Source: Flavobacteriaceae bacterium (GTDB lineage: Bacteria > Bacteroidota > Bacteroidia > Flavobacteriales > Flavobacteriaceae). Taken from it: a stretch of 64,000 bases of DNA. Location: the NCBI GenBank assembly GCA_018608765.1, contig JABAYY010000097.1, forward strand, positions 1 to 64,000, in the 5' to 3' direction. The position numbers were made by a program, and so were the translations under genes. The stretch's first letter is position 1. Each line of letters begins with the position of its first letter. Below are positions 55,143 to 64,000 of the stretch, one piece after another. The notes below the pieces were generated by a model, which made no database searches, was not told where the DNA came from, and was given only the letters and a program-made list of their open reading frames with translations.

Positions 55143-56954
55143 ATGAGTATCGTAACCTCCAAAGAAATTGCGAAAGCCATTAAAGTTGATAACTATGGAT
55201 TTATTGGCACTTTTTTTGGCTGGATTTTAATGAAAGTATTGAAGATTTCTACAATAAATAGAATCTACAATAAAAACAAACATAAATCCGATGTTGATTT
55301 TTTAAACGGACTCTTAACTGATTTTCAAATTCGGTTTGAAATTCCAGAAGAAGACCTAAAACGACTCCCAAAAGACGGGGCATACATCACGGTTTCCAAC
55401 CATCCCTTGGGTGGAATAGATGGCATTTTATTGTTGAAATTAATGCTCGAACAACGCAGTGATTTTAAAATTATAGCCAATTTTTTATTGCACCGTATCA
55501 AACCCTTAGTGCCTTACATCATGCCCGTAAATCCGTTTGAAGATCACAAAAATGTCAAGTCAAGTATTGCAGGATTTAAGAACTCTTTGTTACATTTACA
55601 AAACGGTCACCCCCTAGGTATATTTCCAGCAGGTGAAGTTTCTACCTATAAAGATGGGAAACTGGTAGTCGACAAACCTTGGGAACCTGCCGCCATGAAA
55701 CTGATGCAACGCGCCGAAGTCCCGATTGTTCCTATTTATTTTCACGCCAAAAACAGTTCGTTGTTTTACAGACTCTCAAAACTGAGTGCTTCCCTAAGAA
55801 CCGCCAAACTCCCGTCGGAATTGTTAACTCAAAAGAAACGCGTGATTAAGGTAAGAATCGGAAAACCAATTAGCGTAAAAGATCAAAAAGAACACGAGAC
55901 TTTAGAGGCCTTTTCAGACTTTGTCAGACGAAAAACCTATATGCTTTCGAACACTTTTGAAAAGGCTAAAATATTAACAAATCTTTCTTCGAGTTTAAAG
56001 GTAACCAAGTCACCAAAAAAAATTGTGACACCCACACCAACGGAAATTATGTGTGCAGAAATCGAGAGATTGAAATCCGAAGATCATCGTCTTTTAACAA
56101 GTAAAAACTACAAAGTATATTTGGCCCCCGCAGCTAAAATACCAAACATCTTGCATGAAATTGGACGCTTGCGGGAAATCACCTTCAGAGAAATTGGAGA
56201 AGGCACAAACAAAGCCATTGATTTAGATAATTTTGATGGCTATTACCACCATATGTTTTTATGGGATACCGAGGCAAAATGTCTGGCCGGTGCCTACCGA
56301 ATGGGTTTAGGGAGTGAAATTTTCAAAGCTAAAGGAATAGATGGATTTTACCTACAAGACTTATTTCGTTTTGAACCCGAGCTTTACACTATGATGAGCC
56401 AATCAATTGAATTGGGACGTGCTTTTATAATTAAAAGCTATCAACAAAAACCAATGCCTTTATTCTTACTTTGGAAAGGAATTGTACATACCACACTTCG
56501 TTTTCCAGAATATAAGTATTTAATTGGCGGAGTGAGTATCAGTAATCAATTTTCAAATTTCTCTAAATCCTTGATGATTGAGTTTATGAAATCACATTAC
56601 TACGATCCGTATTTGGCTCAATACATCCACCCAAAGAAAGAGTTTAAAGTAAAACTCAAAGATGCTGATAAAGATTTTGTGTTTGATGCCACGGCAGATG
56701 ATTTGAATAAGTTCGATAAAATTATTGACGAAATTGAACCTGGGGCATTACGAATGCCAGTACTCCTCAAAAAATACATCAAACAGAATGCTCGTCTGAT
56801 TGCGTTCAATGTGGACCCGCTGTTTAATAATGCTGTGGATGGACTGATGTACATTCGTATTGCCGATATTCCTGATAGCACTGTACGCCCCGTGATGGAA
56901 GAGTTTCAAGCAGAGCTGGAACGTAAGTACCGCCCAACCAAACAAGAAGAATAA
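55143..56954 (+). CDS. Two-domain acyltransferase: PlsC-like N-terminal and GNAT-like C-terminal part (OlsF-type aminolipid synthase)
   Basis: 603 residues. N-terminal lysophospholipid-acyltransferase fold with SNHPLGGIDG (86-94; His87 and Asp93, HX5D instead of the common HX4D) and FPAGEVS (161-167). C-terminal half resembles OlsB/hemolysin-type N-acyltransferases (LREITFREIGEGTNKAIDLDNFDGYYHHMFLWD, LGRAFIIKSYQQ). This two-part order is that of OlsF, which makes ornithine lipids in one polypeptide, and of related glycine-lipid synthases in Bacteroidota. The amino acid used cannot be read from the sequence. 49 bases after aspartate kinase, same strand. Confidence 0.85.
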   Translation: MSIVTSKEIAKAIKVDNYGFIGTFFGWILMKVLKISTINRIYNKNKHKSDVDFLNGLLTDFQIRFEIPEEDLKRLPKDGAYITVSNHPLGGIDGILLLKLMLEQRSDFKIIANFLLHRIKPLVPYIMPVNPFEDHKNVKSSIAGFKNSLLHLQNGHPLGIFPAGEVSTYKDGKLVVDKPWEPAAMKLMQRAEVPIVPIYFHAKNSSLFYRLSKLSASLRTAKLPSELLTQKKRVIKVRIGKPISVKDQKEHETLEAFSDFVRRKTYMLSNTFEKAKILTNLSSSLKVTKSPKKIVTPTPTEIMCAEIERLKSEDHRLLTSKNYKVYLAPAAKIPNILHEIGRLREITFREIGEGTNKAIDLDNFDGYYHHMFLWDTEAKCLAGAYRMGLGSEIFKAKGIDGFYLQDLFRFEPELYTMMSQSIELGRAFIIKSYQQKPMPLFLLWKGIVHTTLRFPEYKYLIGGVSISNQFSNFSKSLMIEFMKSHYYDPYLAQYIHPKKEFKVKLKDADKDFVFDATADDLNKFDKIIDEIEPGALRMPVLLKKYIKQNARLIAFNVDPLFNNAVDGLMYIRIADIPDSTVRPVMEEFQAELERKYRPTKQEE

Positions 56955-57029
56955 TTATTTTCCTTACGTTTTAATTACACTTTTCCCAATAAAGTATCGC
57001 GATTAAAAACCATAGATGGAACCCTTATT

Positions 57030-57446
57030 TTAAAAACGCTCCGCTACAAATGCTTTCATATATTCTTTAATTTCGGTACGTGCTTTTAAGAACGCTGCGT
57101 GCTTTTCTTCGTCGGAACCAATCAATTTTGAGGGGTCATAGAAATTATGATGTAAACGCATCGCATTGGTACTTGGAATGAATGGACAGTTTTCATTGGC
57201 ATGATCACAAACGGTAATAATATAATCAAAATCGACATCTGCATACTCATCCACATGGTTAGACGTATGTTCTGAAATATCAATTCCGTCTTCTTTCATA
57301 ATGGCTGCAGCTCCTGGGTTGATGCCATGTGTTTCAATGCCTGCACTATAAATGTTAGCTTGGTTTGCTGCAAATTGATTTAAATAGCCGTGTGCCATTT
57401 GACTTCGGCACGAGTTTCCAGTACAAAGGACTAATATATTCTTCAT
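57030..57446 (-). CDS. arsC: Arsenate reductase, thioredoxin-coupled LMW-phosphatase type
   Basis: 138 residues from MKNILVLCTGNSCRSQ. P-loop CX5R with Cys8 and Arg14, the redox pair Cys80 and Cys87 in VCDHANENC, and Asp104 in the late DPSK. The triple Cys arrangement separates ArsC (Trx type) from plain tyrosine phosphatases. No arsR, acr3 or arsA is next to it, so it is either a lone detoxification gene or a phosphatase kept for another job. The longer reading from 57500 lacks support. Confidence 0.85.
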   Translation of the reverse strand: MKNILVLCTGNSCRSQMAHGYLNQFAANQANIYSAGIETHGINPGAAAIMKEDGIDISEHTSNHVDEYADVDFDYIITVCDHANENCPFIPSTNAMRLHHNFYDPSKLIGSDEEKHAAFLKARTEIKEYMKAFVAERF

Positions 57447-57618
57447 GTATTTTGTTTTTCGAACGTTAAAATATCGCATGCAATAGTAAGACCTTCTCAC
57501 TTAAAGATGGTTATCAAATTGTTAAGAATTCAGTACTAAAACCAACTATGACAGATTGTTTAATTAGATTAACACAAGTTGTACCTCTATTGAAATACGC
57601 CTACGATGTGCTGCTTTT

Positions 57619-58074
57619 TTATTTTTTTATTTGAGATTCATAAAGAGCAATCCATTCATCCATTGAGAGTTTCGCTGCGAGCTGACCGATGAGCGCATAA
57701 GGGATCATGTCTATTTTTTTGAAGCGAATACAGCTTTTTCCCATATCTAGTTTTGCTGTGCTGTGTTTTGGATATTCCGCTATAAACCAATCTAAAATTG
57801 CTTTATTTGCGTACATCCCTAAATGATAAATAGCAATAAAATTTTTCTGAGACGCTAAATTCATGAAAGGTAATGGCAGCTTAGGGTTGCAATGATAACC
57901 CTCTGGATAGCTAGAAAATGGCACTACATAACCAAGCATCCCGTAGTTAATGCATTCCTGAAATTTCGGGTCTATGTGATCCAAGATTGTTTGTCTTAAC
58001 TTTTGAACCGTTACCTTTCGATCTTCTGGTAATTGAGCGATGTATTCTGATGGTGTATTTGGTTTAGAATTCAT
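57619..58074 (-). CDS. DUF1801-domain protein (YdhG-like)
   Basis: 151 residues. NTPSEYIAQLPEDRKVTVQKLRQTILDHIDPKFQECINYGMLGYVVPF is the typical start of DUF1801/YdhG proteins, with the late MGKSCIRFKKIDMIPYALIGQLA. Small soluble fold, function unknown. The 172 bases upstream (57447-57618) hold nothing I can name. Confidence 0.88.
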   Translation of the reverse strand: MNSKPNTPSEYIAQLPEDRKVTVQKLRQTILDHIDPKFQECINYGMLGYVVPFSSYPEGYHCNPKLPLPFMNLASQKNFIAIYHLGMYANKAILDWFIAEYPKHSTAKLDMGKSCIRFKKIDMIPYALIGQLAAKLSMDEWIALYESQIKK

Positions 58075-58101
58075 AATTTAGAATGTTTGAGGACTCTAAA
58101 T

Positions 58102-59037
58102 TTAATGAAAATAGTTGACAATTTTATCAACGATGGTTTGTGCTAATTTTTGATGACTTTCTACAGTCCATCCTGCAACGTGTGGAGATAACATCACATT
58201 ATCTGCTTTTAGCAAATAATCCAACGCGGGAGGAGGTGTATTTGAAAATAAATTTTCAAATGATGATTTTTCGTATTCTAACACATCTAATCCTGCGCCT
58301 AAAACGGTTTTAGACTTCAGTGCAGCTACTAAGTCTGAAGTGATGACGCAACTACCTCGAGCGGTATTAAGAAGCCAAAATGGGTGTTTAAATTGATGGA
58401 TGAAATTCGTATCAATCATCTGATAAGTCAACTCGGTATGGGGTACATGAAGGCTTAATATTTGTGCGTTTTTTTGGAGTATTTCTAGTGATACTTGCTG
58501 TGCATTTTCATCACCAACATTGGGTTTGAGATCGTGACAAAGGACTTCAACATCAAAACCGCGTAGTTTCTTTGCAAATGCTTTACCCATATGTCCATAC
58601 CCAATAATACCAACAGTTTTTCCATCGAGTTCCAGTCCACGATTGGCTTCTCGTTGCCAACGGCCTTCCCGAACTTCTCGATCTGCGGTATGAAGTTTAT
58701 TAAACAATGCTAACAACATGCCAAGCGCGTGTTCCCCTACAGCATTTTGATTGCCCTCAGGAGCAGCTATTAATTGAATCCCTTTGGACTGAGCGTATTC
58801 AGTATCTATATTTTCCAATCCTGCTCCTACCCGACCTATAAATTTAAGATTGATAGCTTTGTCTAAAAAAGCCGAATCAATACGGAACCGACTTCTTATA
58901 ATGAGCCCATCATAGGTGTGAATTTTAGATTCGATCGCTTCTTTTGAACTGAAATAATCTTCATGATTCGTATGTCCTAAGGCTGCTAACTGTTCTATTA
59001 ATAAGGGATGATTGGAATCAAGATGTAAAACGTTCAT
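58102..59037 (-). CDS. D-isomer-specific 2-hydroxyacid dehydrogenase (phosphoglycerate-dehydrogenase-like)
   Basis: 311 residues. NAD-binding GIIGYGHMGKAFAKKL (about 144-159), substrate-side VGAGLENID (about 72-80), catalytic Arg in LLNTARGS, and His in LSPHVAGWT. It lacks the C-terminal ACT domain of full-length SerA, so it may be the short PGDH type or another 2-hydroxyacid dehydrogenase. One base after mgtE and near the end of the minus-strand run. Confidence 0.88.
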   Translation of the reverse strand: MNVLHLDSNHPLLIEQLAALGHTNHEDYFSSKEAIESKIHTYDGLIIRSRFRIDSAFLDKAINLKFIGRVGAGLENIDTEYAQSKGIQLIAAPEGNQNAVGEHALGMLLALFNKLHTADREVREGRWQREANRGLELDGKTVGIIGYGHMGKAFAKKLRGFDVEVLCHDLKPNVGDENAQQVSLEILQKNAQILSLHVPHTELTYQMIDTNFIHQFKHPFWLLNTARGSCVITSDLVAALKSKTVLGAGLDVLEYEKSSFENLFSNTPPPALDYLLKADNVMLSPHVAGWTVESHQKLAQTIVDKIVNYFH

Positions 59038-59038
59038 C

Positions 59039-60409
59039 TTAAATATTTAGGATGAGTTTTGCAATTGAAAAGTAAATCAAAATTCCAAAAATATCATTGC
59101 TTGTAGTGATAAAAGGTCCGGTTGCAATGGCTGGATCAATTCCTTTTTTATGTAGAAATAACGGGATGAAGGTTCCTATAATTCCAGCAACGATGATCAC
59201 AACAACTAGGGATGATGAGATTGCTAACGCGGTTCGCACATCTTGTTTCCAAATCCATACAAAGACGAACAAAAACAAGGCTAAAATAATTCCATTGAGA
59301 GCTGCTAAAAACATTTCTTTTATCAGTCGGTTATTGACACTACCTCTCACTTCATCATTAGCCAAACCTTGTACGATAATCGCAGAGGATTGAACGCCTA
59401 CATTGCCAGCCATAGCCGCAATTAATGGGGTGAACAATAAAATTAAAGGAAAATCGTCAATGATGGTTTCAAATCCACCCATGATAATGGCGGCTCCAAC
59501 CCCTCCTAAAAGTCCTAAAAATAACCAAGGTAGACGTGCACGGGTCAAGTCGAGAATACTGTCTTCCGCATCAACATCTTGTGTAATACCGGCAGCTAAT
59601 TGGTAATCTTTTTCAGCTTCTTCAATAATAACATCTACAATATCATCAATCGTAATTCTTCCTAAAAGTACTTTATCATCATTGATAACAGGGATGGCTT
59701 CTAAATCGTATTTTGCCATTAATTTGGCAACTTCTTCTGCAGCTTCGTCCACGTGAACGGAGTCCACTTTTGGGATATAAATATCTTTTATTTTGGTCTC
59801 ATTATTAGCAATCAAAAGGTCTTTCAAAGACAATCGTCCGATGAGTTTTTCATCTTTGGTGACCACATAGATGGAATGTACACGCTTGACATCTTTAGCT
59901 TGCGCTCTAATTTTCCGTAAACAACCAGCAACGGTCCAAGTTTCATACACTTTCACAAGTTCTTTTGCCATCAACCCACCAGCAGTATCTTCATCATATT
60001 TCAAGAGTTCTTGAATGTCAGCAACCAGCTCCTTATCGTCCATTTGGGCGATTACTTTTTGCTTACGCTCAGGAGATAAATCGGCTAATAAATCGGCTGC
60101 ATCATCAGAGTCGAGCTCTTGCACTTCCTCAGCGATTTCTTTGACAGAAAGATTTTGTAGTACTTTTTCACGAACGTCATCTTCCAATTCTGCTAAGATA
60201 TCGGCAGTTGTTTCGCTATCTAAAAGTTTAATAATATAGGTAGCTTGATCTAGATTTAAATCGTCTAAAATTTCAGCAATATCCGCATAATGCACGTCTT
60301 GTAATTGCTCCAAAACAGCTTCATCATCCTTAGCATCAATGAACCCATTAAGGGCATCGATTAAAGCCTCGGTGATCTCAAAAGGGATATGTTCCTTAGT
60401 TTTTTCCAA
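59039..60409 (-). CDS. mgtE: Magnesium transporter MgtE
   Basis: 456 residues. N-terminal MgtE_N superhelix (about 20-130: LQDVHYADIAEILDDL, LAELEDDVREKVLQNL), CBS pair (about 135-265: YDEDTAGGLMAKELVKVYE, AIPVINDDKVLLGRITIDDIVDVI), and five transmembrane helices from about 290 (PWLFLGLLGGVGAAIIMG, PLIAAMAGNVGVQSSAIIVQGLA). Acidic gating domain as in known Mg channels. 11 bases after rsmA. Confidence 0.95.
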   Translation of the reverse strand: MEKTKEHIPFEITEALIDALNGFIDAKDDEAVLEQLQDVHYADIAEILDDLNLDQATYIIKLLDSETTADILAELEDDVREKVLQNLSVKEIAEEVQELDSDDAADLLADLSPERKQKVIAQMDDKELVADIQELLKYDEDTAGGLMAKELVKVYETWTVAGCLRKIRAQAKDVKRVHSIYVVTKDEKLIGRLSLKDLLIANNETKIKDIYIPKVDSVHVDEAAEEVAKLMAKYDLEAIPVINDDKVLLGRITIDDIVDVIIEEAEKDYQLAAGITQDVDAEDSILDLTRARLPWLFLGLLGGVGAAIIMGGFETIIDDFPLILLFTPLIAAMAGNVGVQSSAIIVQGLANDEVRGSVNNRLIKEMFLAALNGIILALFLFVFVWIWKQDVRTALAISSSLVVVIIVAGIIGTFIPLFLHKKGIDPAIATGPFITTSNDIFGILIYFSIAKLILNI

Positions 60410-60420
60410 AATTAAACTAG

Positions 60421-61194
60421 TTATTGATCTGTTTCTATTGCTAATGTCAAATCTATAAACGCCTGAACACTCAGTTGTTCGGGGCGTTTGTCAAAGATAG
60501 TATTTGCTTTTAAATTATCCGATAAATTATAAGTTTTTAAGCTATTTCTCAAGGTTTTTCGACGTTGTTGAAAGGCAGACTTAACAACTCTAAAAAATAA
60601 TTTTTCATCACAAGGCAACGAATAATCCGCTTTTCTGGTGAGACGCAAAACTCCAGACTCTACTTTTGGTGGCGGAATAAACACTGATGGCGGAACAGTA
60701 AACAAATAGTCTGCCTCATAAAATGCTTGAACCAAAACAGACAATATGCCATACACTTTACTGCCTTCTTTTTCGCAAATGCGTTGTGCCACTTCTTTTT
60801 GAAACATTCCTGAAAACTCTGGAATTTGAGCTCTGTTTTCTAAGGCTTTGAACACAATTTGAGTTGAGATATTGTAAGGAAAGTTTCCAATAATAGCAAA
60901 AGACTTGTTTTCAAAAGACTCGCTAAAATCATACTTTAAAACATCTTTTTGAATAATTCGAGGTGCTAAATTTAAGAAGTTAGCTTGCAAATATTCTACA
61001 GATTCTGGATCAATTTCAATGACATGGGTTGTGATTGGTTTCTCTAGAATGTACTTGGTCAAAACACCCATTCCAGGTCCGATTTCCAAAACATCGGTAT
61101 AGCCTTCCAAGGTTAAAGTGTCCGCAATTTGTTTCGCGATCATTTCATCATTTAGAAAATGTTGTCCTAAGTATTTTTTTGCTTTTACAGTCAT
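60421..61194 (-). CDS. rsmA: 16S rRNA dimethyladenosine transferase (KsgA)
   Basis: 257 residues. [21 protein letters not shown] motif [15 protein letters not shown] (about 36-50), catalytic NFPYNIS (about 102-108), late [14 protein letters not shown]. Dimethylates A1518 and A1519 of 16S rRNA. Adjacent to the DUF4286 gene with no gap. Confidence 0.97.
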   Translation of the reverse strand: MTVKAKKYLGQHFLNDEMIAKQIADTLTLEGYTDVLEIGPGMGVLTKYILEKPITTHVIEIDPESVEYLQANFLNLAPRIIQKDVLKYDFSESFENKSFAIIGNFPYNISTQIVFKALENRAQIPEFSGMFQKEVAQRICEKEGSKVYGILSVLVQAFYEADYLFTVPPSVFIPPPKVESGVLRLTRKADYSLPCDEKLFFRVVKSAFQQRRKTLRNSLKTYNLSDNLKANTIFDKRPEQLSVQAFIDLTLAIETDQ

Positions 61195-61518
61195 TTAGTG
61201 AGCGTTTACAGTAAATTCATCTATCCATTCTAACTCCGTTCTAAAAGCTAACATTTTGTCACCAAATTTCTGCAATCCTTCCGCTTGAATAGCAGCCGCA
61301 TGCAGTTTATGATAGGATTCCAATGCCTCTTTTGAGTGGGCTAAATACTGTATGGAATAGGTCAAACCTCCCATGGATTCTTCAACCAAAACTTTTGTAA
61401 ACGTCGCTTTTAAAAAGAACCCCGTTGCCAGTACTTTTGGAATGTGTAGTTTGATCCATACCAACCATTCGTCATGGATACTCTCTTCAATATTTGCGGT
61501 TACGCTATAAATTACCAT
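61195..61518 (-). CDS. DUF4286-family protein
   Basis: 107 residues, small ferredoxin-like fold: MVIYSVTANIEESIHDEWLVWIKLHIP, FTKVLVEESMGGLTYSIQYLAHS, and the C-terminal KFGDKMLAFRTELEWI. DUF4286 is regularly found next to rsmA in Flavobacteriia. Function unknown. Confidence 0.88.
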   Translation of the reverse strand: MVIYSVTANIEESIHDEWLVWIKLHIPKVLATGFFLKATFTKVLVEESMGGLTYSIQYLAHSKEALESYHKLHAAAIQAEGLQKFGDKMLAFRTELEWIDEFTVNAH

Positions 61519-61535
61519 TGGTTAATCTGTTCTAA

Positions 61536-63317
61536 TTAATTGATTGAATCCCCTCTTAATATACGGTATTGTTTTCTTGCCTCCACAAAATGAATACTGT
61601 CTTCGTGGTTAAAGATAATGGTTTCATAATTAAGTTTTGCTTTCTCTATTTGTAGGAGTTTTGTTCTGTATAATTCTGCTAGATAAAAGTAGGCATCGTC
61701 CACCAAAATATCGTCTTTATAGTCTGTAATGATACGTATGTAATTCGCCTCTGCTTTGGAAAACTGCTTTTGAGTCTCGTACAGTTGTGCTTGCACCAAT
61801 AAGGTTTGATCAATAATAGGATCTGTTTTATGGTTTTTAAGAATGGAATCTAAAACTGCGAGGGCTTCTGATGGTTTTTTTTGAATGCTTAATAATTCTG
61901 CTTTGGCGTACAACTTTAATGCAGAATGAAGGGAGTCACTTCCTCTGTGATCAGAAATCAAAAGTTGTAATTCTAAAGCATCGTTTGCGGTCAATTGAGA
62001 CGTAGAAGACTTCAATACTTTTAGCTGTGTTTCTGCCCACTCAAAATCTCCTTTATAATAACTTGTTTTGGCGGCTTTAAAACGCGCTTCTTGAGACAGT
62101 GTACTGTTTTTAACACGCATCTGAATTTGCGTATAATAAATCAATGCTTGGTTAAACTTGTTTTGTGTCACTAAAATATCGGCGAGTTTCATTTTCAGCT
62201 CTGAAGACGCTAAATCTGTTAAGTTCGCTTTTAGAGCTGTTTTTAGAAAAGTGATTGCAACCTCAGGGTTTTGATCATAAAAGGCTAAAAACTGTGCATA
62301 CGACAGCTGTAGAGCAACCGTCTCAACCCCTAACTTATACGTGTCAATCAACGATTCATAGCGGGCTTTTATCTCTTTATAACTACCAGGTTTAGATTGT
62401 TCTAACTGAAGCTCCAAACGACTGCAATTGGCTTGAATTTGCAAACGCGGTTCTTTAGCATTTTGAATGATAAACTCAAAAACAGAAAGCGCCATGTCAT
62501 AGGAATTTGCTTCTTGAGCCAGAAGTGCTAAATTGATCATTCCTTGCAAAGATTCTGGTGTACGTCTATAGACTGCCTTTTCTTGTATAAACGCTTTTTT
62601 AAAGTCGTTTTGTTGTACATAAAGCCAACTCAACCATTGGTTCCAAAGCGGGTTCGGCTTGGTTTGAAGCTTTTTTAATAATACATTTTTAAATAGCTGA
62701 TTGTAGGGTTGATTGGCATCTTCAGAAATATATTCAGAGAGCAAACGCATAACTTGACTCATATAGGGCGGGTTGGTTTCGACATAGTCAAGATACCGCT
62801 CCATCATTTTTTCAATATTTTGTTGGGTCGCATATAGGCCGGCTAACTGGTAATAAAAAGCGTCATTAGGCACTTTTTCTAAACCCATTTCATACGCCCT
62901 AATAGCGTAATCAATTAATGAATGATCTTCAAACCGTTGGGCAACAGCATAAATATAATTGGACTGAATTTCAATACTTTTCAACGCTTTTTCATAGTAC
63001 AGGTCTGCCTGTGTCAATTGATTTTGAAGTTGATAATTATACCCCAACTCCACAAGATTCTGTGGGTAATTAGAACGTTTAATTTGGGTTTCAATCTCTT
63101 TTTGAGCAGCTTTGTACTGACCGAGTTGCTGATGACACTCAATGACTCTAAGGAAATAATAGGAATTGCTCCGTTGTTTGTTAAGTAGTTTTTGATACAA
63201 CGTTAATGCTTTTTCAAAGGCACCTTGTTCAAAATAATCTTTGGCTGAGCCTGTGCTGATCTGAGCCGAGGCAAGGAAGCAAAAAATGCTAAAAAAAAGA
63301 GTTACTATTGATTTCAT
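61536..63317 (-). CDS. Secreted TPR-rich protein
   Basis: 593 residues from MKSIVTLFFSIFCFL at 63317; a longer reading from 63377 would place a hydrophilic tail before the signal peptide. Signal peptide to about residue 18 (ending ASAQ), then at least ten tetratricopeptide-type helical pairs. The last ones (YETQKQFSKAEANYIRIITDYKDDILVDDAYFYLAELYRTKL) look like BamD/YfiO or YbgF-type repeats. Lacks a lipobox. Likely a periplasmic scaffold. 52 bases after serS. Confidence 0.85.
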   Translation of the reverse strand: MKSIVTLFFSIFCFLASAQISTGSAKDYFEQGAFEKALTLYQKLLNKQRSNSYYFLRVIECHQQLGQYKAAQKEIETQIKRSNYPQNLVELGYNYQLQNQLTQADLYYEKALKSIEIQSNYIYAVAQRFEDHSLIDYAIRAYEMGLEKVPNDAFYYQLAGLYATQQNIEKMMERYLDYVETNPPYMSQVMRLLSEYISEDANQPYNQLFKNVLLKKLQTKPNPLWNQWLSWLYVQQNDFKKAFIQEKAVYRRTPESLQGMINLALLAQEANSYDMALSVFEFIIQNAKEPRLQIQANCSRLELQLEQSKPGSYKEIKARYESLIDTYKLGVETVALQLSYAQFLAFYDQNPEVAITFLKTALKANLTDLASSELKMKLADILVTQNKFNQALIYYTQIQMRVKNSTLSQEARFKAAKTSYYKGDFEWAETQLKVLKSSTSQLTANDALELQLLISDHRGSDSLHSALKLYAKAELLSIQKKPSEALAVLDSILKNHKTDPIIDQTLLVQAQLYETQKQFSKAEANYIRIITDYKDDILVDDAYFYLAELYRTKLLQIEKAKLNYETIIFNHEDSIHFVEARKQYRILRGDSIN

Positions 63318-63369
63318 CAAGGAGTTTTTGTAACTATCATAAATGCCCAAAAATCTTTCGAGGCGATCA

Positions 63370-64000
63370 CTAATCAATCATCGAAAACCCTGTGTAAGGC
63401 ACTAAAACCTCAGGGATATGAATGCCTGCATCGGTCTGATAATTTTCTAATATTCCAGCTAATACGCGTGGCAATGCTAATGAACTTCCGTTCAATGTAT
63501 GTGCTAATTCTGATTTGCCCTCACTGTTTTTGAAACGTAATTTTAAGCGATTGGCTTGAAAGGTTTCAAAATTAGAAACTGAAGAAATTTCTAACCAACG
63601 GTCTTGAGCCGTTGAAAAAACTTCAAAATCATAGGTCAATGCCGATGTGAATCCTAAATCTCCTGTACAGAGTTTCAATATTCGGTAAGGTAATTTTAAT
63701 TCTTCTAGAATTGACTTGACATGTTCTACCATTCCATCAAGCGCTTCATAGGATTTAGACGGATGCTCTACACGCAGAATTTCCACTTTATCAAATTGGT
63801 GCAAACGATTTAAACCACGAACGTGTGCGCCATAACTCCCCGCTTCTCTACGAAAACAAGGCGTATAGGCAGTCAATGTTTTTGGGAGATCGCTTTCTTG
63901 CAATAAAACGTCTCTAAAAATATTGGTGGCTGGCACTTCGGCGGTTGGTATCAAGTATAAATCATCGGCGGTGACGTGGTACATCTGCCCTTCTTTATCG
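63370..64000 (-). CDS. serS: Seryl-tRNA synthetase (C-terminal part, cut by window end)
   Basis: Class II synthetase. The visible 210 residues hold YLIPTAEVPATNIF (the TAE motif), motif 2 PCFRREAGSYGAHVRGLNRLHQFDKVE and motif 3 NGSSLALPRVLAGILENYQ. The N-terminal tRNA-binding arm and motif 1 lie outside to the right. The frame remains open to position 64000. Confidence 0.97.
   Translation of the reverse strand, partial: DKEGQMYHVTADDLYLIPTAEVPATNIFRDVLLQESDLPKTLTAYTPCFRREAGSYGAHVRGLNRLHQFDKVEILRVEHPSKSYEALDGMVEHVKSILEELKLPYRILKLCTGDLGFTSALTYDFEVFSTAQDRWLEISSVSNFETFQANRLKLRFKNSEGKSELAHTLNGSSLALPRVLAGILENYQTDAGIHIPEVLVPYTGFSMID

Noticed and set aside
57447-57618. Possible tRNA or small RNA gene in the gap between the arsC-like and DUF1801 genes
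   Set aside because: No cloverleaf, T-loop motif or terminator hairpin could be found.
59097-60239. Several open frames antisense to mgtE
   Set aside because: Low-complexity Ser/Ile/Ala composition mirrors the MgtE coding strand; no start context or motifs.
1-64000. CRISPR array, prophage, restriction-modification, toxin-antitoxin or other defence system
   Set aside because: No regularly spaced repeats and no recognisable nuclease, helicase, reverse transcriptase, integrase or phage structural genes; the lone methyltransferases lack DNA-methylase motifs.

Overview
The window is chromosomal DNA from a member of the Bacteroidota, most likely a marine Flavobacteriaceae. The evidence is AT-rich sequence, SusC/SusD-type outer-membrane pairs, a type IX secretion (T9SS) C-terminal sorting domain, start codons preceded by A-rich stretches without a Shine-Dalgarno sequence, and many promoters of the Bacteroidota form (TAnnTTTG at about -7, sometimes TTG about 17-21 bases upstream). 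Genus-level assignment is not possible from the sequence alone. I saw no rRNA, tRNA, CRISPR array, transposase or phage gene.

Layout. 1-2132: start of rpsL (minus strand, cut by the window edge) with a textbook promoter, divergent from a BamA/Omp85-like outer-membrane protein. 2133-17398: the accessory-looking part. It holds a first susC-susD pair, a chimeric pseudogene (head of a third susC fused out of frame to the tail of what looks like an accessory surface protein), and a second susC-susD pair followed by two surface lipoproteins and a secreted subtilisin-like protease with a T9SS tail. No glycoside hydrolase, sulfatase or local regulator is present, so peptide or protein uptake is at least as plausible as glycan uptake. 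17500-20337: RlmB-type rRNA methyltransferase, rhomboid protease and RarA. 20334-23096: a tightly overlapping three-gene envelope operon of unknown role (secreted protein, DUF5723-like barrel, lipoprotein). 23151-29787: a housekeeping run on the minus strand (adk, obgE, TPR protein, mpl, radC, a divergent polysaccharide-deacetylase-like protein, a YjjG-type HAD phosphatase).

29970-33661: purK-purE-M3 oligopeptidase. 33635-34477: a UbiA-like membrane protein, antisense. 34596-39894: gcvP followed by a ketoacyl-ACP synthase III, a small methyltransferase and a GT2 glycosyltransferase, all nearly touching. 39878-45352: alaS, GSCFA protein, enoyl-CoA hydratase family protein and ilvE on the minus strand. 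45477-48623: M23 peptidase, MerR-type regulator, LemA and two TPM-domain proteins, almost all joined by overlapping stop/start codons. 48626-56954: der, era and fbp (minus) alternate with a small unknown gene, a methyltransferase, a GNAT acetyltransferase, aspartate kinase and an OlsF-like fused acyltransferase (plus). 57030-64000: arsenate-reductase-like protein, DUF1801 protein, then a minus-strand run serS (cut by the window edge), TPR protein, DUF4286 protein, rsmA, mgtE and a 2-hydroxyacid dehydrogenase.

Most of the window is ordinary flavobacterial core genome. The parts worth a second look are the Sus-like region (chimeric pseudogene, shared susC promoter, AT-only palindrome, protease partnership), the gcvP-linked acyl/methyl/glycosyl gene set, the three-gene envelope operon, and two enzyme-family members that seem to have lost hallmark residues. 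I found no clear new defence or mobile system.
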